The notes under the pieces are model-generated. The model had not been told where the DNA came from. It ran no database searches and was given only the letters and a program-made list of their open reading frames with translations. A DNA stretch of 64,000 bases from an uncultured Brevibacillus sp. (GTDB lineage: Bacteria; Bacillota; Bacilli; Brevibacillales; Brevibacillaceae), in the NCBI RefSeq assembly GCF_947502445.1, contig NZ_CANMZW010000031.1:1-64000 (forward strand), written 5' to 3'. Positions 44,170 to 53,491 of the stretch are shown piece by piece; positions within the stretch are counted from its first letter, which is position 1; each line of letters begins with the position of its first letter. Made by a program: the position numbers and the translations under genes.

Positions 44170-44802
44170 TTGAGTGTTAAGAGGGTATTTATCGCAGATG
44201 ACCATAACATTGTTCGCGAAGGCTTGCAGCTATTGTTTAGTACGTCTCCATTTCAAGTCATAGGGGAAGCGTCCGATGGCGAGACGGCCCTGTATAAAAT
44301 TTTGACAGAATTTCCAGACGTTGCTATTCTTGATTTGAATATGCCAGAGATGGACGGCATTGAGGTAACGAAGCGTATCAAGGAGAAGGCTCCCGAAATT
44401 AAAGTAATCATTCTCACCATTTATACAGAGGAAAAGTTTTTGGTCGAATCGATGCTCGCAGGGGCGGATGGTTATGTCTTGAAAACAATTAACAAAAACG
44501 AGCTCTTTTTTGGGATTGAAGAAGTTTGTAGAGGTCAAAAGTACATCGATGGCAATCTCATGCAGCGCGCGTTTTTTCAAGTCATAAGAGGGGAGCAGAA
44601 GAAAGATTCGGTTTTGACAGAACGAGAGCTGGACGTCCTGAAACTGATGGCACGTGGGAAGACAAACAAAGAAATTTCATCGGAGCTGTACATTGGCTCA
44701 GATACCGTGAAAGAGTATGTGACAGCCATTATGAAAAAGCTGGATAGCAAAAATAGAACGGATGCTGTTGCTAAAGCGATCCGCAATCAAATTATTTTAT
44801 AA
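44170..44802 (+). CDS. NarL/LuxR-type response regulator
   Basis: 210 residues; TTG 44170 lies 6 nt after GGGGGAG. Receiver domain with phosphoacceptor Asp55 in AILDLNMPEMDG, and a LuxR HTH with LTERELDVLKLMARGKTNKE and IGSDTVKEYVTAIMKKL. Cognate partner of the kinase upstream. A longer GTG start at 44140 overlaps the kinase stop but has no ribosome site. It may control the following DUF4259 and glycosyltransferase genes or distant targets. Confidence 0.93.
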   Translation: MSVKRVFIADDHNIVREGLQLLFSTSPFQVIGEASDGETALYKILTEFPDVAILDLNMPEMDGIEVTKRIKEKAPEIKVIILTIYTEEKFLVESMLAGADGYVLKTINKNELFFGIEEVCRGQKYIDGNLMQRAFFQVIRGEQKKDSVLTERELDVLKLMARGKTNKEISSELYIGSDTVKEYVTAIMKKLDSKNRTDAVAKAIRNQIIL

Positions 44803-44846
44803 CGTTTCGCGAGTGGGAAAGCTTGAAATGAGAGAGGGGTATTGAC

Positions 44847-45323
44847 ATGGGAGCATGGGGATACAGGGCACTGGAAAGTGATGAAGGCTTGGATGTGGTC
44901 GATTATGTAAAGGATTATTTACAAAATCAATCAGACGCAGGTCATATTCAACTGTCTGAAGTCGTTGCTGCGATGAAAAATAGTGGCTTTTTTGGAGAGA
45001 CCTATGAGGAAATTGACTTTTTCTACGACACATGTGCAATGGCTCTTACAGAGCTCTATATCATGTATCTTGATCATGGGGAATTTACGAATATGGAAAG
45101 TGTCTCAGGAAAAGTAAGCTCATTCACAGCAGACGAAGGAGTGCTTACGTTTTTATTACGCTATTTAACAGACATCAGAGATGAAGTTCCGGAAGCGGAT
45201 GATACAAGAGAAATTATTGAATTATGGCGTGACTCCGAAAGCTGGTCGGAATGGAAAGCCAACCTGGAATTTCTGATTGCGCGAGTTGAAAAAGAACTCA
45301 GCCAATTTTCAAGAACAACCTAG
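44847..45323 (+). CDS. DUF4259 family protein
   Basis: 158 residues, ATG after GAGAGGGG. Begins MGAWGYRALESDEGLDVVDY, the hallmark MGAWG......D.A.D of DUF4259. Cytoplasmic protein of unknown role, often acidic and near toxin/immunity loci in Bacillales. Follows the two-component genes by 44 bp. Confidence 0.85.
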   Translation: MGAWGYRALESDEGLDVVDYVKDYLQNQSDAGHIQLSEVVAAMKNSGFFGETYEEIDFFYDTCAMALTELYIMYLDHGEFTNMESVSGKVSSFTADEGVLTFLLRYLTDIRDEVPEADDTREIIELWRDSESWSEWKANLEFLIARVEKELSQFSRTT

Positions 45324-45351
45324 AGAACGAACTACATAAGGAGCGTGAGAC

Positions 45352-46554
45352 ATGGCACGTGCTTTATTTATTAATGGTGGATCAGAAGGTCATATCAATC
45401 CAACCGTTGGGGTGGTACAAGAGCTCATCTCGCGAGGGGAAGAGGTCGTGTACTTTACGATAGAAGCTTATCGGGAACGCATGGAAAAGACGGGAGCTAC
45501 TGTACGCACTTTTGACGGTCAAAAATTTATTAAAGCGTTTATTTCAGGCGGAAGAAATTATTTACTAGAAAGAGTCAACGGTCTTTTACTTACGGCGGAT
45601 ATTATCATACCTAGCGTTCTTGAACAGATCAAGGGAGAGCATTTTGATTACATCATCCACGATTCCATGTTTGGATGTGGGCGAATACTGGCACAGATTC
45701 TTCAGCTTCCTGCAATTAGTTCTTGTACCTCCTTTGCGCAGACAAAAGCATCTTTTGATCAAGAGCTTGAGCAGTTTATCAATGAAAACCCCAGCGAAAT
45801 CGTGAAACCAATCCAAGATCAATTTCATAGCCTTACGAAAATGGTGAAGGAAAAATATGACGTGGAGATCCATTCTCCTTATGAGGTTTTTTGCAATCCT
45901 GCACCACTTACCATCGTTTATACGACTTCGGATTTTCAACCTTTTGGAGAAGCATTTGACCAATCGTACAAATTCGTAGGGCCATCCATCTCCCCACGAT
46001 ACACGCAGGAGTGCTTCGACCTTACTGTGATAAAGGAAAAAAGGCCCATTTATATTTCACTTGGCACTGTCTTAAACCAATCGATCGATTTCTATAAGCT
46101 TTGTTTTCAAGCATTCGGGAACACTGATCATACCGTTGTCATGTCCATTGGGAATAACGTTCACATTGCTGATTTAGGAGAAATCCCCGCAAACTTCATT
46201 GTAAAAAACTATGTTCCACAAATGGATGTTCTAACGTGTACGAAATTATTTATTACGCACGGTGGAATGAACAGCACCAATGAAGGTCTCTATTACGGGG
46301 TTCCGCTCGTCGTAATTCCAATAAGTGCAGATCAGCCAATCATTGCGAGGCAAGTAGCCAATATCGGAGCAGGTGTCACGCTGCAAATGCAGAGCTTGAC
46401 TGCAAGTCAATTACGTGAAACCGTAGAGCATGTGTTAAACCATCCCTCTTTTCAGATAGCTGTTGCAAATAGTAGCGAATCCTTTCAACGCTCAGGTGGG
46501 TATCGCCTAGCAGTTGATGAGATTTTCGAATTAAAACGTCAATATCATATCTAA
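45352..46554 (+). CDS. Macrolide-type UDP-glycosyltransferase (GT1, YjiC-like)
   Basis: 400 residues after AAGGAG. N-terminal acceptor-binding part starts GGSEGHINPTVGVVQEL; the C-terminal donor site is FITHGGMNSTNEGLYYGVPL and VVIPISADQPIIARQVA, as in MGT/OleD/YjiC enzymes. It transfers a sugar from UDP-glucose (or similar) to a hydrophobic acceptor, often a macrolide or flavonoid, so it could provide antibiotic resistance or tailoring. A terminator follows. Confidence 0.92.
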   Translation: MARALFINGGSEGHINPTVGVVQELISRGEEVVYFTIEAYRERMEKTGATVRTFDGQKFIKAFISGGRNYLLERVNGLLLTADIIIPSVLEQIKGEHFDYIIHDSMFGCGRILAQILQLPAISSCTSFAQTKASFDQELEQFINENPSEIVKPIQDQFHSLTKMVKEKYDVEIHSPYEVFCNPAPLTIVYTTSDFQPFGEAFDQSYKFVGPSISPRYTQECFDLTVIKEKRPIYISLGTVLNQSIDFYKLCFQAFGNTDHTVVMSIGNNVHIADLGEIPANFIVKNYVPQMDVLTCTKLFITHGGMNSTNEGLYYGVPLVVIPISADQPIIARQVANIGAGVTLQMQSLTASQLRETVEHVLNHPSFQIAVANSSESFQRSGGYRLAVDEIFELKRQYHI

Positions 46555-46572
46555 ATGTAAGTAGATTTAATG

Positions 46573-46622
46573 CAGCGGTAGTCTTAGACATTCGTTTCTT
46601 GTCGAAGGACTGCCGCTTTTTA
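46573..46622 (+). terminator. Terminator after the glycosyltransferase
   Basis: GCGGTAGTC and GGACTGCCGC pair around a ~24-nt loop, followed by TTTTTA. Confidence 0.8.
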
Positions 46623-46778
46623 TGTTGAAAAATCCCCACTCGGGGAGCAAGAGAACCATTTTAGGGGGAAGAAAGGTTGCTGGATTCTTTGTAAAGTAAA
46701 GTTATCCACGTAAAAGAAACGGGATAATGCTCGTCAATTAACCGCAGTTGAAAACGATTACATAGGAGGGGTACAGGC

Positions 46779-47813
46779 ATGAACTACCGCGATCAAGTTA
46801 AAACCAAACTGAATATTGGCGAAGAACTGTTGTATCTGAGCATGCAGGATGTAATAGATACCGGCATTACCGTGAAAGAAGTAATTGAACTAACCGAACA
46901 GGCAATGGTGTCTTACAGTACAAAAAAAGCGGAAATGCCAGCAAAAATTGGACTGCATCCACAGCCGGACTCATTGATGCACGCGATGCCAGCTTACTTG
47001 CCAGATCAATTGGCGTGCGGGATTAAGTGGGGAAGTAATTTTCCAACGAATCGGGAGCATTTTCCAGAACTTACCTCAACGAATTGTCAGATCATTTATA
47101 ATGATCATGAAACAGGACTTCCGCTCGCATTTCTGGATGCTACATGGATCACAGAGGTGAGGACCCCCGCCGTAACTCTCGTTGCTGCCAAATACATGGC
47201 AAATCAGGATGCCACCACGTTTGGGATGTATGGATGTGGAATTCAGGGTAAGGCTCACGTCAAAATGATCGAGCATGTACTGCCCAAGCTAGAAAAGATT
47301 TATGTGTTTGATGTTTTCGAAAAAGCGATGGATGACTTAATCGAACGCTGCCAGCCTCATGTTAATGCCGAAATCATCAAGACATCCTCCTACGAAGAAG
47401 TAGCTAAAAGGTGTGAAGTCATTGCATCAGCGATCCCTATCCACCATCATCCCAACCCTATGGTAAAAAGCGACTGGATATCGAATGGACAAACCTTGAT
47501 TACATGCGACTGCCATTCTGTCTATGAGGACGCCGTTTACAAAAGAGCGGATGTTTACACAGTAGACAGTGAGGAGCAGCATCGCCTGTTAGAAACATAC
47601 GGGTATTATCCGTGGGGGCTTCCCACGATTCATGCAGAAACGGGCGGAGTTGCTGGCGGACTTCATTCTGGTAGAACCAGTAAAGATCAATTGATCGTAT
47701 CCAATAACGTCGGTATGGCGGTAGAAGACATGATCGTGGCAAGAAGAGTATTTGACAAAGCCTTGGAACTGGAAATTGGCCTGAGATTGCCCTTGTGGAA
47801 ACGAACAAACTAA
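46779..47813 (+). CDS. Ornithine cyclodeaminase/mu-crystallin family protein
   Basis: 344 residues. NAD-binding loop GMYGCGIQGKAHVKM (about 150-165), preceded by ATWITEVRTPAVTLVAAKYM, the family signature. The catalytic Asp region is shifted, as in many family members that act as amino-acid or imine dehydrogenases. First gene of an operon with a GGT-like and an M32 peptidase gene (26 bp to the next). Likely role: processing an unusual amino acid released from a peptide or opine. GGAGGGG precedes the ATG. Confidence 0.9.
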   Translation: MNYRDQVKTKLNIGEELLYLSMQDVIDTGITVKEVIELTEQAMVSYSTKKAEMPAKIGLHPQPDSLMHAMPAYLPDQLACGIKWGSNFPTNREHFPELTSTNCQIIYNDHETGLPLAFLDATWITEVRTPAVTLVAAKYMANQDATTFGMYGCGIQGKAHVKMIEHVLPKLEKIYVFDVFEKAMDDLIERCQPHVNAEIIKTSSYEEVAKRCEVIASAIPIHHHPNPMVKSDWISNGQTLITCDCHSVYEDAVYKRADVYTVDSEEQHRLLETYGYYPWGLPTIHAETGGVAGGLHSGRTSKDQLIVSNNVGMAVEDMIVARRVFDKALELEIGLRLPLWKRTN

Positions 47814-47838
47814 CTTTCGTTGAAAGGAATGGTTTCTG

Positions 47839-49551
47839 ATGATGGACCCCCGAGAAATCAACTTATCTGATCCGAAATGGCTGCCAGGTGAAAAACCAGT
47901 CGTGAAAAACGTTCGAGCAGCTGCTAGCTCAGATAATGCTGTTGTCACGCATACGATGCTGAAAGTCATGCAGGAAGGCGGAAATGCGGTAGATGCTGCA
48001 ATCGCTGGGTGCATGGTTCAGGCAGCAATTGAGCCTTTTATGACCAATCATGCTGGAACCGTTACATTCCTCTTCTACCATGCCAGAGAAGAGAAGTACT
48101 ACCAATTAGATTCTACAGGTACATTCCCGGCAGATTTGCCTGCCCATATGCCTGTACCTCAAGGGATGGGTCCATATGCAGGAATTCCGCCCCGTTCAGT
48201 CATTCCTGGCTTCATGCCTGGATTAAAAGCCATTCATGAGAAATTCGCAACGAAGTCTTGGGACGCACTCTGCGAAGAGGCAATTTGGTGGGCTGAAAAC
48301 GGCCACCACGTCTCCAATTTTGAGTACGAAGTCAACCAGTTTGGTGAAGACTTCGTTACCTTCTTCCCTGAGGGGCGAGCCTTTTATATGCCGGACGGAA
48401 GATTTCCTCGCATAGGAGAGCGATTCGGATCGGAAGAAATGGCCCAAACCTTGAAAAGGGTCGCGGATGAAGGCCCTGACCACATGATTACGGGTGAATG
48501 TGCAGATGAATTTATAAAAAAGGCAAATGAGCTTGACTGGATGATTACAAAAGAGCACATGACGGAAACCCCAGCAAGATGGATTGAACCGATACGCTTT
48601 ACAGTAGGCGAGTATGAGATCGTTTCCCTTGCCCCACCACAGCAGCAGGGTGTCTTTATTGCTCTGGTCTTAGGGACATTAGAGAAGGTGGGGATAAGGG
48701 ATGTACAGCCTTATTCAGCGGAGCATATCTTTTATATGGGCCACGCGTTAAAAATGGCGCAATACATGTGTGGCTATTGCCAAGATCCACACGTTATGCA
48801 AGCGAGGAGTCACTCCTTTTTGGATGAAGGATTACATGCGTCACTTGCGAGCTTGATCAAAGGGATGAAGCCGCAGGTCGATTTAACCAGTCATACTGCC
48901 TTTACAACCGGATTCGGAGGTGGTTCGCCGTTTGTGGATAGCATGACTGGTGGGAAAATTCCAACACCGAGGCAAAACAGTCACCATGACCAACCGTCTG
49001 GCAGCTGTGAGCTAAGCATTGTGGACTCAGAAGGAAACTGGGTCCAAATGATGAACACGCTCCAGTCAGGAGGCATCCCCGGACAGGTAGTCAAAGGGAT
49101 TCCGATGGTTGGTTCGCATGCGCTTCCTAATGTCCAAGGCAGCCCGATGCAGTATTACCAAATCAAAGGCGCAAGAATGAGAACTGTTATGGGGAATACA
49201 ATGGTACTAAAAAATGGGAAACCGATTTTACAGCTCGGCTCTCCCGGCAATGTTCATGTTACTGTTCCACAGGTTTTGTGTAACCTTTTGTTCTTTGACA
49301 TGGAACCGTACGAAGCGATTCGTGCTCCACGCATGCTTGCCCTGCAAGAGGGAGGGTCGCTTCTCATCGAAGACCGAATACCCGAGGATGTACAAATGGA
49401 TCTGCTCTCGCTGGGCATTCGGATGAAGGTTTCCGGTGTTTGGGACTATCATATGGGCTCTTTTCAGATTTGCTATCTCGATCAAAAGACGAACGAGCTT
49501 TGCACGATTGCCGATCCGCGAAGATGCGGGGTTGCGGATGGGGTTAGGTAA
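47839..49551 (+). CDS. Gamma-glutamyltransferase-family Ntn hydrolase with Ser in place of the nucleophile Thr
   Basis: 570 residues, full-length GGT architecture. N-terminal AAASSDNAVVTHTMLKVMQE and GGNAVDAAIAGCMVQ; small-subunit start region normally TTHxSVVD reads SCELSIVDSEGN (Ser389 onward), so the autoprocessing Thr is Ser, followed by Cys. The later LGSPGNVHVTVPQV glycine loop is intact. No signal peptide is visible, so a cytoplasmic enzyme is likely. Ser can act as an Ntn nucleophile in acylases. Between the Ocd-like and M32 genes, it probably hydrolyses a gamma-linked or acylated amino-acid conjugate. Confidence 0.88.
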   Translation: MMDPREINLSDPKWLPGEKPVVKNVRAAASSDNAVVTHTMLKVMQEGGNAVDAAIAGCMVQAAIEPFMTNHAGTVTFLFYHAREEKYYQLDSTGTFPADLPAHMPVPQGMGPYAGIPPRSVIPGFMPGLKAIHEKFATKSWDALCEEAIWWAENGHHVSNFEYEVNQFGEDFVTFFPEGRAFYMPDGRFPRIGERFGSEEMAQTLKRVADEGPDHMITGECADEFIKKANELDWMITKEHMTETPARWIEPIRFTVGEYEIVSLAPPQQQGVFIALVLGTLEKVGIRDVQPYSAEHIFYMGHALKMAQYMCGYCQDPHVMQARSHSFLDEGLHASLASLIKGMKPQVDLTSHTAFTTGFGGGSPFVDSMTGGKIPTPRQNSHHDQPSGSCELSIVDSEGNWVQMMNTLQSGGIPGQVVKGIPMVGSHALPNVQGSPMQYYQIKGARMRTVMGNTMVLKNGKPILQLGSPGNVHVTVPQVLCNLLFFDMEPYEAIRAPRMLALQEGGSLLIEDRIPEDVQMDLLSLGIRMKVSGVWDYHMGSFQICYLDQKTNELCTIADPRRCGVADGVR

Positions 49552-49590
49552 GTGTTGAATAACGATACGCATATTGGAGGTGTTTCGATA

Positions 49591-51120
49591 GTGACAACGA
49601 TGCGCTCCTTGGAAACCGACTTTTTGCAGTACGTTCGCGAGATGATGCATTATCAGGAGGTTCTCCACCTTTTGTTCTGGGATGTGCGAACAGGAGCCCC
49701 CAAGAAAGGCTTGGAGCTACGGTCAGAAGTAATCGGTACGATGTCCGCTAAAAAATTTGCGATGTCGATTTCAATGGAAATGAACAGGTATATTCATGAA
49801 CTAAGTCAAACAGATCGCTACGAGAAGCTTTCACCCATTACGAAAAAAGTTCTTGCGCATGCCAAAAAAGAATATGACCTCCTTATTAGGCTTCCTGCTG
49901 AGGAATACACTGCCTATGAAGTTGCGAAAGCAAATGCGAGTAGAGCTTGGGAAGAAGCGAAGCAAAAATCCGATTATGCGATATTTTTGCCGCATCTGGA
50001 AAAGCTGGTCGCCTACAGCAAACGGTTTATTTCGTATTGGGGCTACCAAGGCAATCCTTACAATGCTCTGCTGGATCAGTATGAACCGGGGATGACAGTT
50101 GATCACTTGGACGAGGTGTTTTCGAAACTAAAAGCAAAGATCATTCCACTGCTACATCGTATTCAGGAAGTAGAAGACAAGCCAGCTACATCTTTTTTAT
50201 ACAAGGAATTTCCACTCGCAAAGCAAAAAGAGCTTCATCATTTTTTCCTACAGGAGCTTGGGTATGATCTGGGAAAAGGCAGATTGGACGAGACGATTCA
50301 TCCTTTTGCCATTCCGCTAAACCGAAATGATGTTCGCATTACGACTAAATACAACGAGAATCATTTTTCAGCCGGGTTATTTGCAACCATTCACGAATGC
50401 GGTCATGCTTTTTATGAGCTGAATATTGCAGATGATCTCCTCGGAACGCCGTTATGCGAGGGTGCATCTGCCGGCATGCACGAATCCCAATCACTCCTAT
50501 GGGAAAAAATGATTGGCCGCAGCAAGGAATTTTGGCAGCATTACTATCCAATCCTCACTTCGTACAACGAAGATCAATTCAAAGGGATTGAACGAGACCA
50601 ATTTTATCGGGCGATCAACAGCGTTTCCGCATCCTTTATTCGAATTGAAGCAGATGAATTGACGTATCCACTGCACGTGATTATGCGGTATGAAATTGAA
50701 AAAGCTTTATTTAATAATGAACTGGAGGTTCGTGAACTATCAGATGTATGGAACCAAATGATGCAAGAATATCTAGGTATTACACCACCTGATGACAAGA
50801 GCGGAGTGCTGCAGGATATGCATTGGTCTGCAGGGATGTTTGGATATTTTCCTTCGTATGCATTAGGCTATTTATACGCAGCTCAATTGCGAAACACGAT
50901 GCGAAACGAAGTAAAAGACATTGACAATTTAACGGAGAAAGCTGAGTTTACTTCCATTAAACAATGGTTAGCAGAGAACATTCATGTTTATGGAAAAATG
51001 AAGGACCCTAACCAGCTGTTGCTGGATGTTACAGGTGAACCGTTGAATCCTGACTATCTCATTTCATACTTAGAGAATAAATACAGCGAAATATATGGAT
51101 TAAAAGCGACCAGCAGCTGA
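49591..51120 (+). CDS. M32-family metallocarboxypeptidase
   Basis: 509 residues from GTG 49591 (GGAGG 10 nt before). Zinc site HECGH (268-272) in FATIHECGHAFYELNI and the HES.SLLWE segment: GMHESQSLLWEKMIGRS. The typical DXRXT and GxxQDxHW regions are also present (RNDVRITTKY; VLQDMHWSAG). It removes C-terminal amino acids from peptides. It is the third gene of the operon, a fit with stepwise degradation of a peptide-like substrate. Confidence 0.93.
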   Translation: MTTMRSLETDFLQYVREMMHYQEVLHLLFWDVRTGAPKKGLELRSEVIGTMSAKKFAMSISMEMNRYIHELSQTDRYEKLSPITKKVLAHAKKEYDLLIRLPAEEYTAYEVAKANASRAWEEAKQKSDYAIFLPHLEKLVAYSKRFISYWGYQGNPYNALLDQYEPGMTVDHLDEVFSKLKAKIIPLLHRIQEVEDKPATSFLYKEFPLAKQKELHHFFLQELGYDLGKGRLDETIHPFAIPLNRNDVRITTKYNENHFSAGLFATIHECGHAFYELNIADDLLGTPLCEGASAGMHESQSLLWEKMIGRSKEFWQHYYPILTSYNEDQFKGIERDQFYRAINSVSASFIRIEADELTYPLHVIMRYEIEKALFNNELEVRELSDVWNQMMQEYLGITPPDDKSGVLQDMHWSAGMFGYFPSYALGYLYAAQLRNTMRNEVKDIDNLTEKAEFTSIKQWLAENIHVYGKMKDPNQLLLDVTGEPLNPDYLISYLENKYSEIYGLKATSS

Positions 51121-51150
51121 GAACCTAATTAGAAAAGAGGGAACGAAGAA

Positions 51151-51176
51151 AAGCCCGAAATCAATTCGGGCTTTTT
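51151..51176. terminator. Bidirectional terminator
   Basis: AAGCCCGAA and TTCGGGCTTTTT form a 9-bp stem with T run on plus; the minus strand also has T residues after the stem (TTTTC). Placed between convergent M32 and MFS genes. Confidence 0.88.
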
Positions 51177-51192
51177 CCGTTTAGAAGAACAA

Positions 51193-52563
51193 TCAGGAAG
51201 CTTGGGCCTTGCGGGAAGCACCTTGCAGGTATAGGAGTGAGCAGGCAATGGAAATAAGGATGACGATAGACATGCCCCAAAAAATGTTGCTGTACGCTTG
51301 AGCAATAGGAAGCTCCTTTTGCCATACCAGAGCAGTAGCGGTCATTGCCACTCCGAAACCGCCACTGAAAAATTGGAGAAGCTGGAATAGTCCAAGTCCA
51401 GAGCCAATTTGGGAAGGAAGCAAAATTCTGGACATTTCATTGGAGATGCTGCTTGAAAGAAACGTAAATGCGATACTCATCAGCATATAAATGGACATGA
51501 CGGCGAAATATGAAATGTGTTCAAACAAAGCGAATAAGACTACGGACATCAGGAAAAGCACTGGAATATAGCGGATAATAGGTGAATTCCCTCGCAAATC
51601 AATGACTTGACCTACATATCGGGAAAGAAACATAGCTAGTAATGAACCCGGGAACAGTACGAGCCCTACTTTTATCGCACTCAGATGGTATTGATTCACC
51701 ATAATTTGTGGGATCAGAAAAAGGGTAGAAAAGCTGCATAAATACGCTGCAATGCCAACAGCTGCGAGTGTGAGATACGACCGATTAAGAAATAAGGACG
51801 GGAGTACGAAAGGATCCTTCGCTGACCTGATATTTACGATGAACAGTGCCAGTGCGACTAAACCGCTCACTAGCGCGATCCACGAGCGATTCGTTAAAAA
51901 TAGGAGTGTACCCGTCGTGCCTACTCCGATCAAGATGGCGCCCAGCACATCGAAAGAGCCTTTGCGGGCATTCTCTTTCGGAATTATTGATAAATAGAGT
52001 GGCACGAGAAGCAATGTCACGGCAGTCACAACAAACAAGGTATGCCAGCCTGAAAACTCAACAATAGCTCCACCGATAACAGGGCCTAAACCAAGTCCCA
52101 ACGAAACTGCGGACATAATCACTGCCATCGCTTTTCCACGTCGTTCCGTTGGAATATACCGGGCGAGTAGGACCATAGATAAGGCAGGGATAGAGCCTGC
52201 TCCAGAAGCTTGGATGATGCGGACGATCAGGAGCATGATGAAGCTGTTGCTGAACAAGCCAGCGATGGATGCAAGACTTAAGGATAAAATACCGATTAAG
52301 TATAATCGACGTATCGGAACGAAGTCCGACAGCCTACTGTACGTAATTGATGAAATGGCAAAAACAATCGAATAGCCGGTTACAATCCACGAGGTCGAAG
52401 AAGGTGACAAGTGGTAAGCCACAGCTACATCTGGCAGTGCCAAGTTAAACATCATGGTATTCATGATGACAAGTACGATGGTGATTCCAAGCAGCAGAAT
52501 AGCAGGACCTTCTCTCATCGGCACTCTTTCTGGCGTGTGAGTCGGAATTTCCGGAGCGGCCAT
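51193..52563 (-). CDS. MFS drug exporter (DHA2-like)
   Basis: 456 residues from ATG 52563 (GCGAGGT 8 nt upstream). Twelve to fourteen helices; MNTMMFNLALPDVAVAYHLS and WIVTGYSIVFAISSITYSRL (helix 1-2), LSDFVPIRRLYLIG loop, then PALSMVLLARYIPTERRGKA and GLGLGPVIGGAIVE (motif C). Similar to tetracycline/quaternary-ammonium exporters. Divergent from an ArsR-type regulator, with a 16-bp palindrome 28 bp before its start. Confidence 0.92.
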   Translation of the reverse strand: MAAPEIPTHTPERVPMREGPAILLLGITIVLVIMNTMMFNLALPDVAVAYHLSPSSTSWIVTGYSIVFAISSITYSRLSDFVPIRRLYLIGILSLSLASIAGLFSNSFIMLLIVRIIQASGAGSIPALSMVLLARYIPTERRGKAMAVIMSAVSLGLGLGPVIGGAIVEFSGWHTLFVVTAVTLLLVPLYLSIIPKENARKGSFDVLGAILIGVGTTGTLLFLTNRSWIALVSGLVALALFIVNIRSAKDPFVLPSLFLNRSYLTLAAVGIAAYLCSFSTLFLIPQIMVNQYHLSAIKVGLVLFPGSLLAMFLSRYVGQVIDLRGNSPIIRYIPVLFLMSVVLFALFEHISYFAVMSIYMLMSIAFTFLSSSISNEMSRILLPSQIGSGLGLFQLLQFFSGGFGVAMTATALVWQKELPIAQAYSNIFWGMSIVILISIACSLLYLQGASRKAQAS

Positions 52564-52590
52564 TTTTATATACCTCGCTTCTGTTCTTAT

Positions 52591-52606
52591 TTCGATTGTT
52601 ATCGAA
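52591..52606. promoter_or_regulatory. Operator-like palindrome 1 (exporter side)
   Basis: TTCGAT-TGTT-ATCGAA is a perfect 6+6 palindrome. An almost identical site occurs at 52707-52722 before the ArsR gene. Together they flank the divergent promoters and are very probably bound by the ArsR product. Confidence 0.65.
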
Positions 52607-52706
52607 CAACAGAAATATAACATGTGTTTCGCTCATTTGCAATCATTATGAATCAACTCCAGCTGTGACAACTGTAAAAAAAGGGAGCGGTGTTTCCGTT
52701 CGATAA

Positions 52707-52722
52707 TTCGATTGTTATGGAA
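52707..52722. promoter_or_regulatory. Operator-like palindrome 2 (regulator side)
   Basis: TTCGAT-TGTT-ATGGAA, one mismatch from palindrome 1; an additional TTCGAT half-site lies at 52699-52704. It is 70 bp before the ArsR start, suggesting autoregulation. Confidence 0.6.
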
Positions 52723-52791
52723 GAATGGGATTAAAGCTAGTCCTGTGATAATATATAAAGAGAAGGTATATCAAGGCAGGGAGGCGCTACC

Positions 52792-53127
52792 ATGAAAATA
52801 CTCCATCACCCGGACAGATCAGAAATTCATTTGTCTTCCGTGCTCTATGCATTAAGTGATCCTGTACGACTATATATTGTGTCTGAAATAAAAAAAGCGG
52901 GTGAGCGTACTTGTGGAGACATGTCCGTTCCCGTGGCCAAATCCACGTTGTCTCACCATGCTCGAACTCTCAGAGAAGCGGGGATCGTAAATGTTCGCGT
53001 CCATGGTACTCAGCGGTTATTATCCTTGCGAACAGAAGACCTTGAATTTCGCTTCCCTGGCTTGCTGAACGCCATTCTGGATGCATTTGAATCTTCTTTC
53101 GAAAAGGACCAGTTCTTGAATTCTTGA
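52792..53127 (+). CDS. ArsR-family winged-HTH repressor
   Basis: 111 residues. LSSVLYALSDPVRLYIVSEI and then SVPVAKSTLSHHARTLREAG form the ArsR-type HTH. No Cys-rich metal site except one Cys in TCGDM, so it may sense an organic ligand. GGGAGGCG precedes the ATG. Divergent MFS exporter with shared palindromes indicates a local repressor of efflux. Confidence 0.88.
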   Translation: MKILHHPDRSEIHLSSVLYALSDPVRLYIVSEIKKAGERTCGDMSVPVAKSTLSHHARTLREAGIVNVRVHGTQRLLSLRTEDLEFRFPGLLNAILDAFESSFEKDQFLNS

Positions 53128-53314
53128 GACAGCGTAGCCTAATTTGTAAGCCCTCGTCCTAGAAAAGAGCCAATTACAGTTGCTGTTACAACAATGCTGG
53201 CAAGCAGCTCTGGTTGACTCTTTCTTACAGGAGGGACTTCAATGGTTAGGAGAAGGACATTTGCCGCAGAAAATCTAATTTGGTCAAATCAATGATAAGG
53301 GAGGTGATTCACCT
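53128..53314. other. Intergenic region, nothing recognised
   Basis: No open frame with a ribosome site until the GGAGGTG at 53300 for the next small frame. Confidence 0.5.
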
Positions 53315-53491
53315 ATGAAAGATGCGTTAATGGCGAGGTTAAAAATATTCCTTCATCGGGAGGATAATAGCACACTTGTAGGCATTCCGGGAGCAATTCA
53401 AGGAACTTCCTTTTGCAGAGGTGTTACGATCCAGTTATGTCATTTAAGGTTTTCATCTGTTATCACGATACCGGGGAGATCAAGTTGTTAG
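53315..53491 (+). CDS. Small hypothetical protein, doubtful
   Basis: 58 residues with a very good ribosome site (AAGGGAGGTG 8 nt upstream). Begins MKDALMARLKIFLHREDNST and LVGIPGAIQGTSF. The second half seems out of frame relative to a scrap that follows, so the original gene may have been longer and frameshifted. Not recognised. Confidence 0.4.
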   Translation: MKDALMARLKIFLHREDNSTLVGIPGAIQGTSFCRGVTIQLCHLRFSSVITIPGRSSC

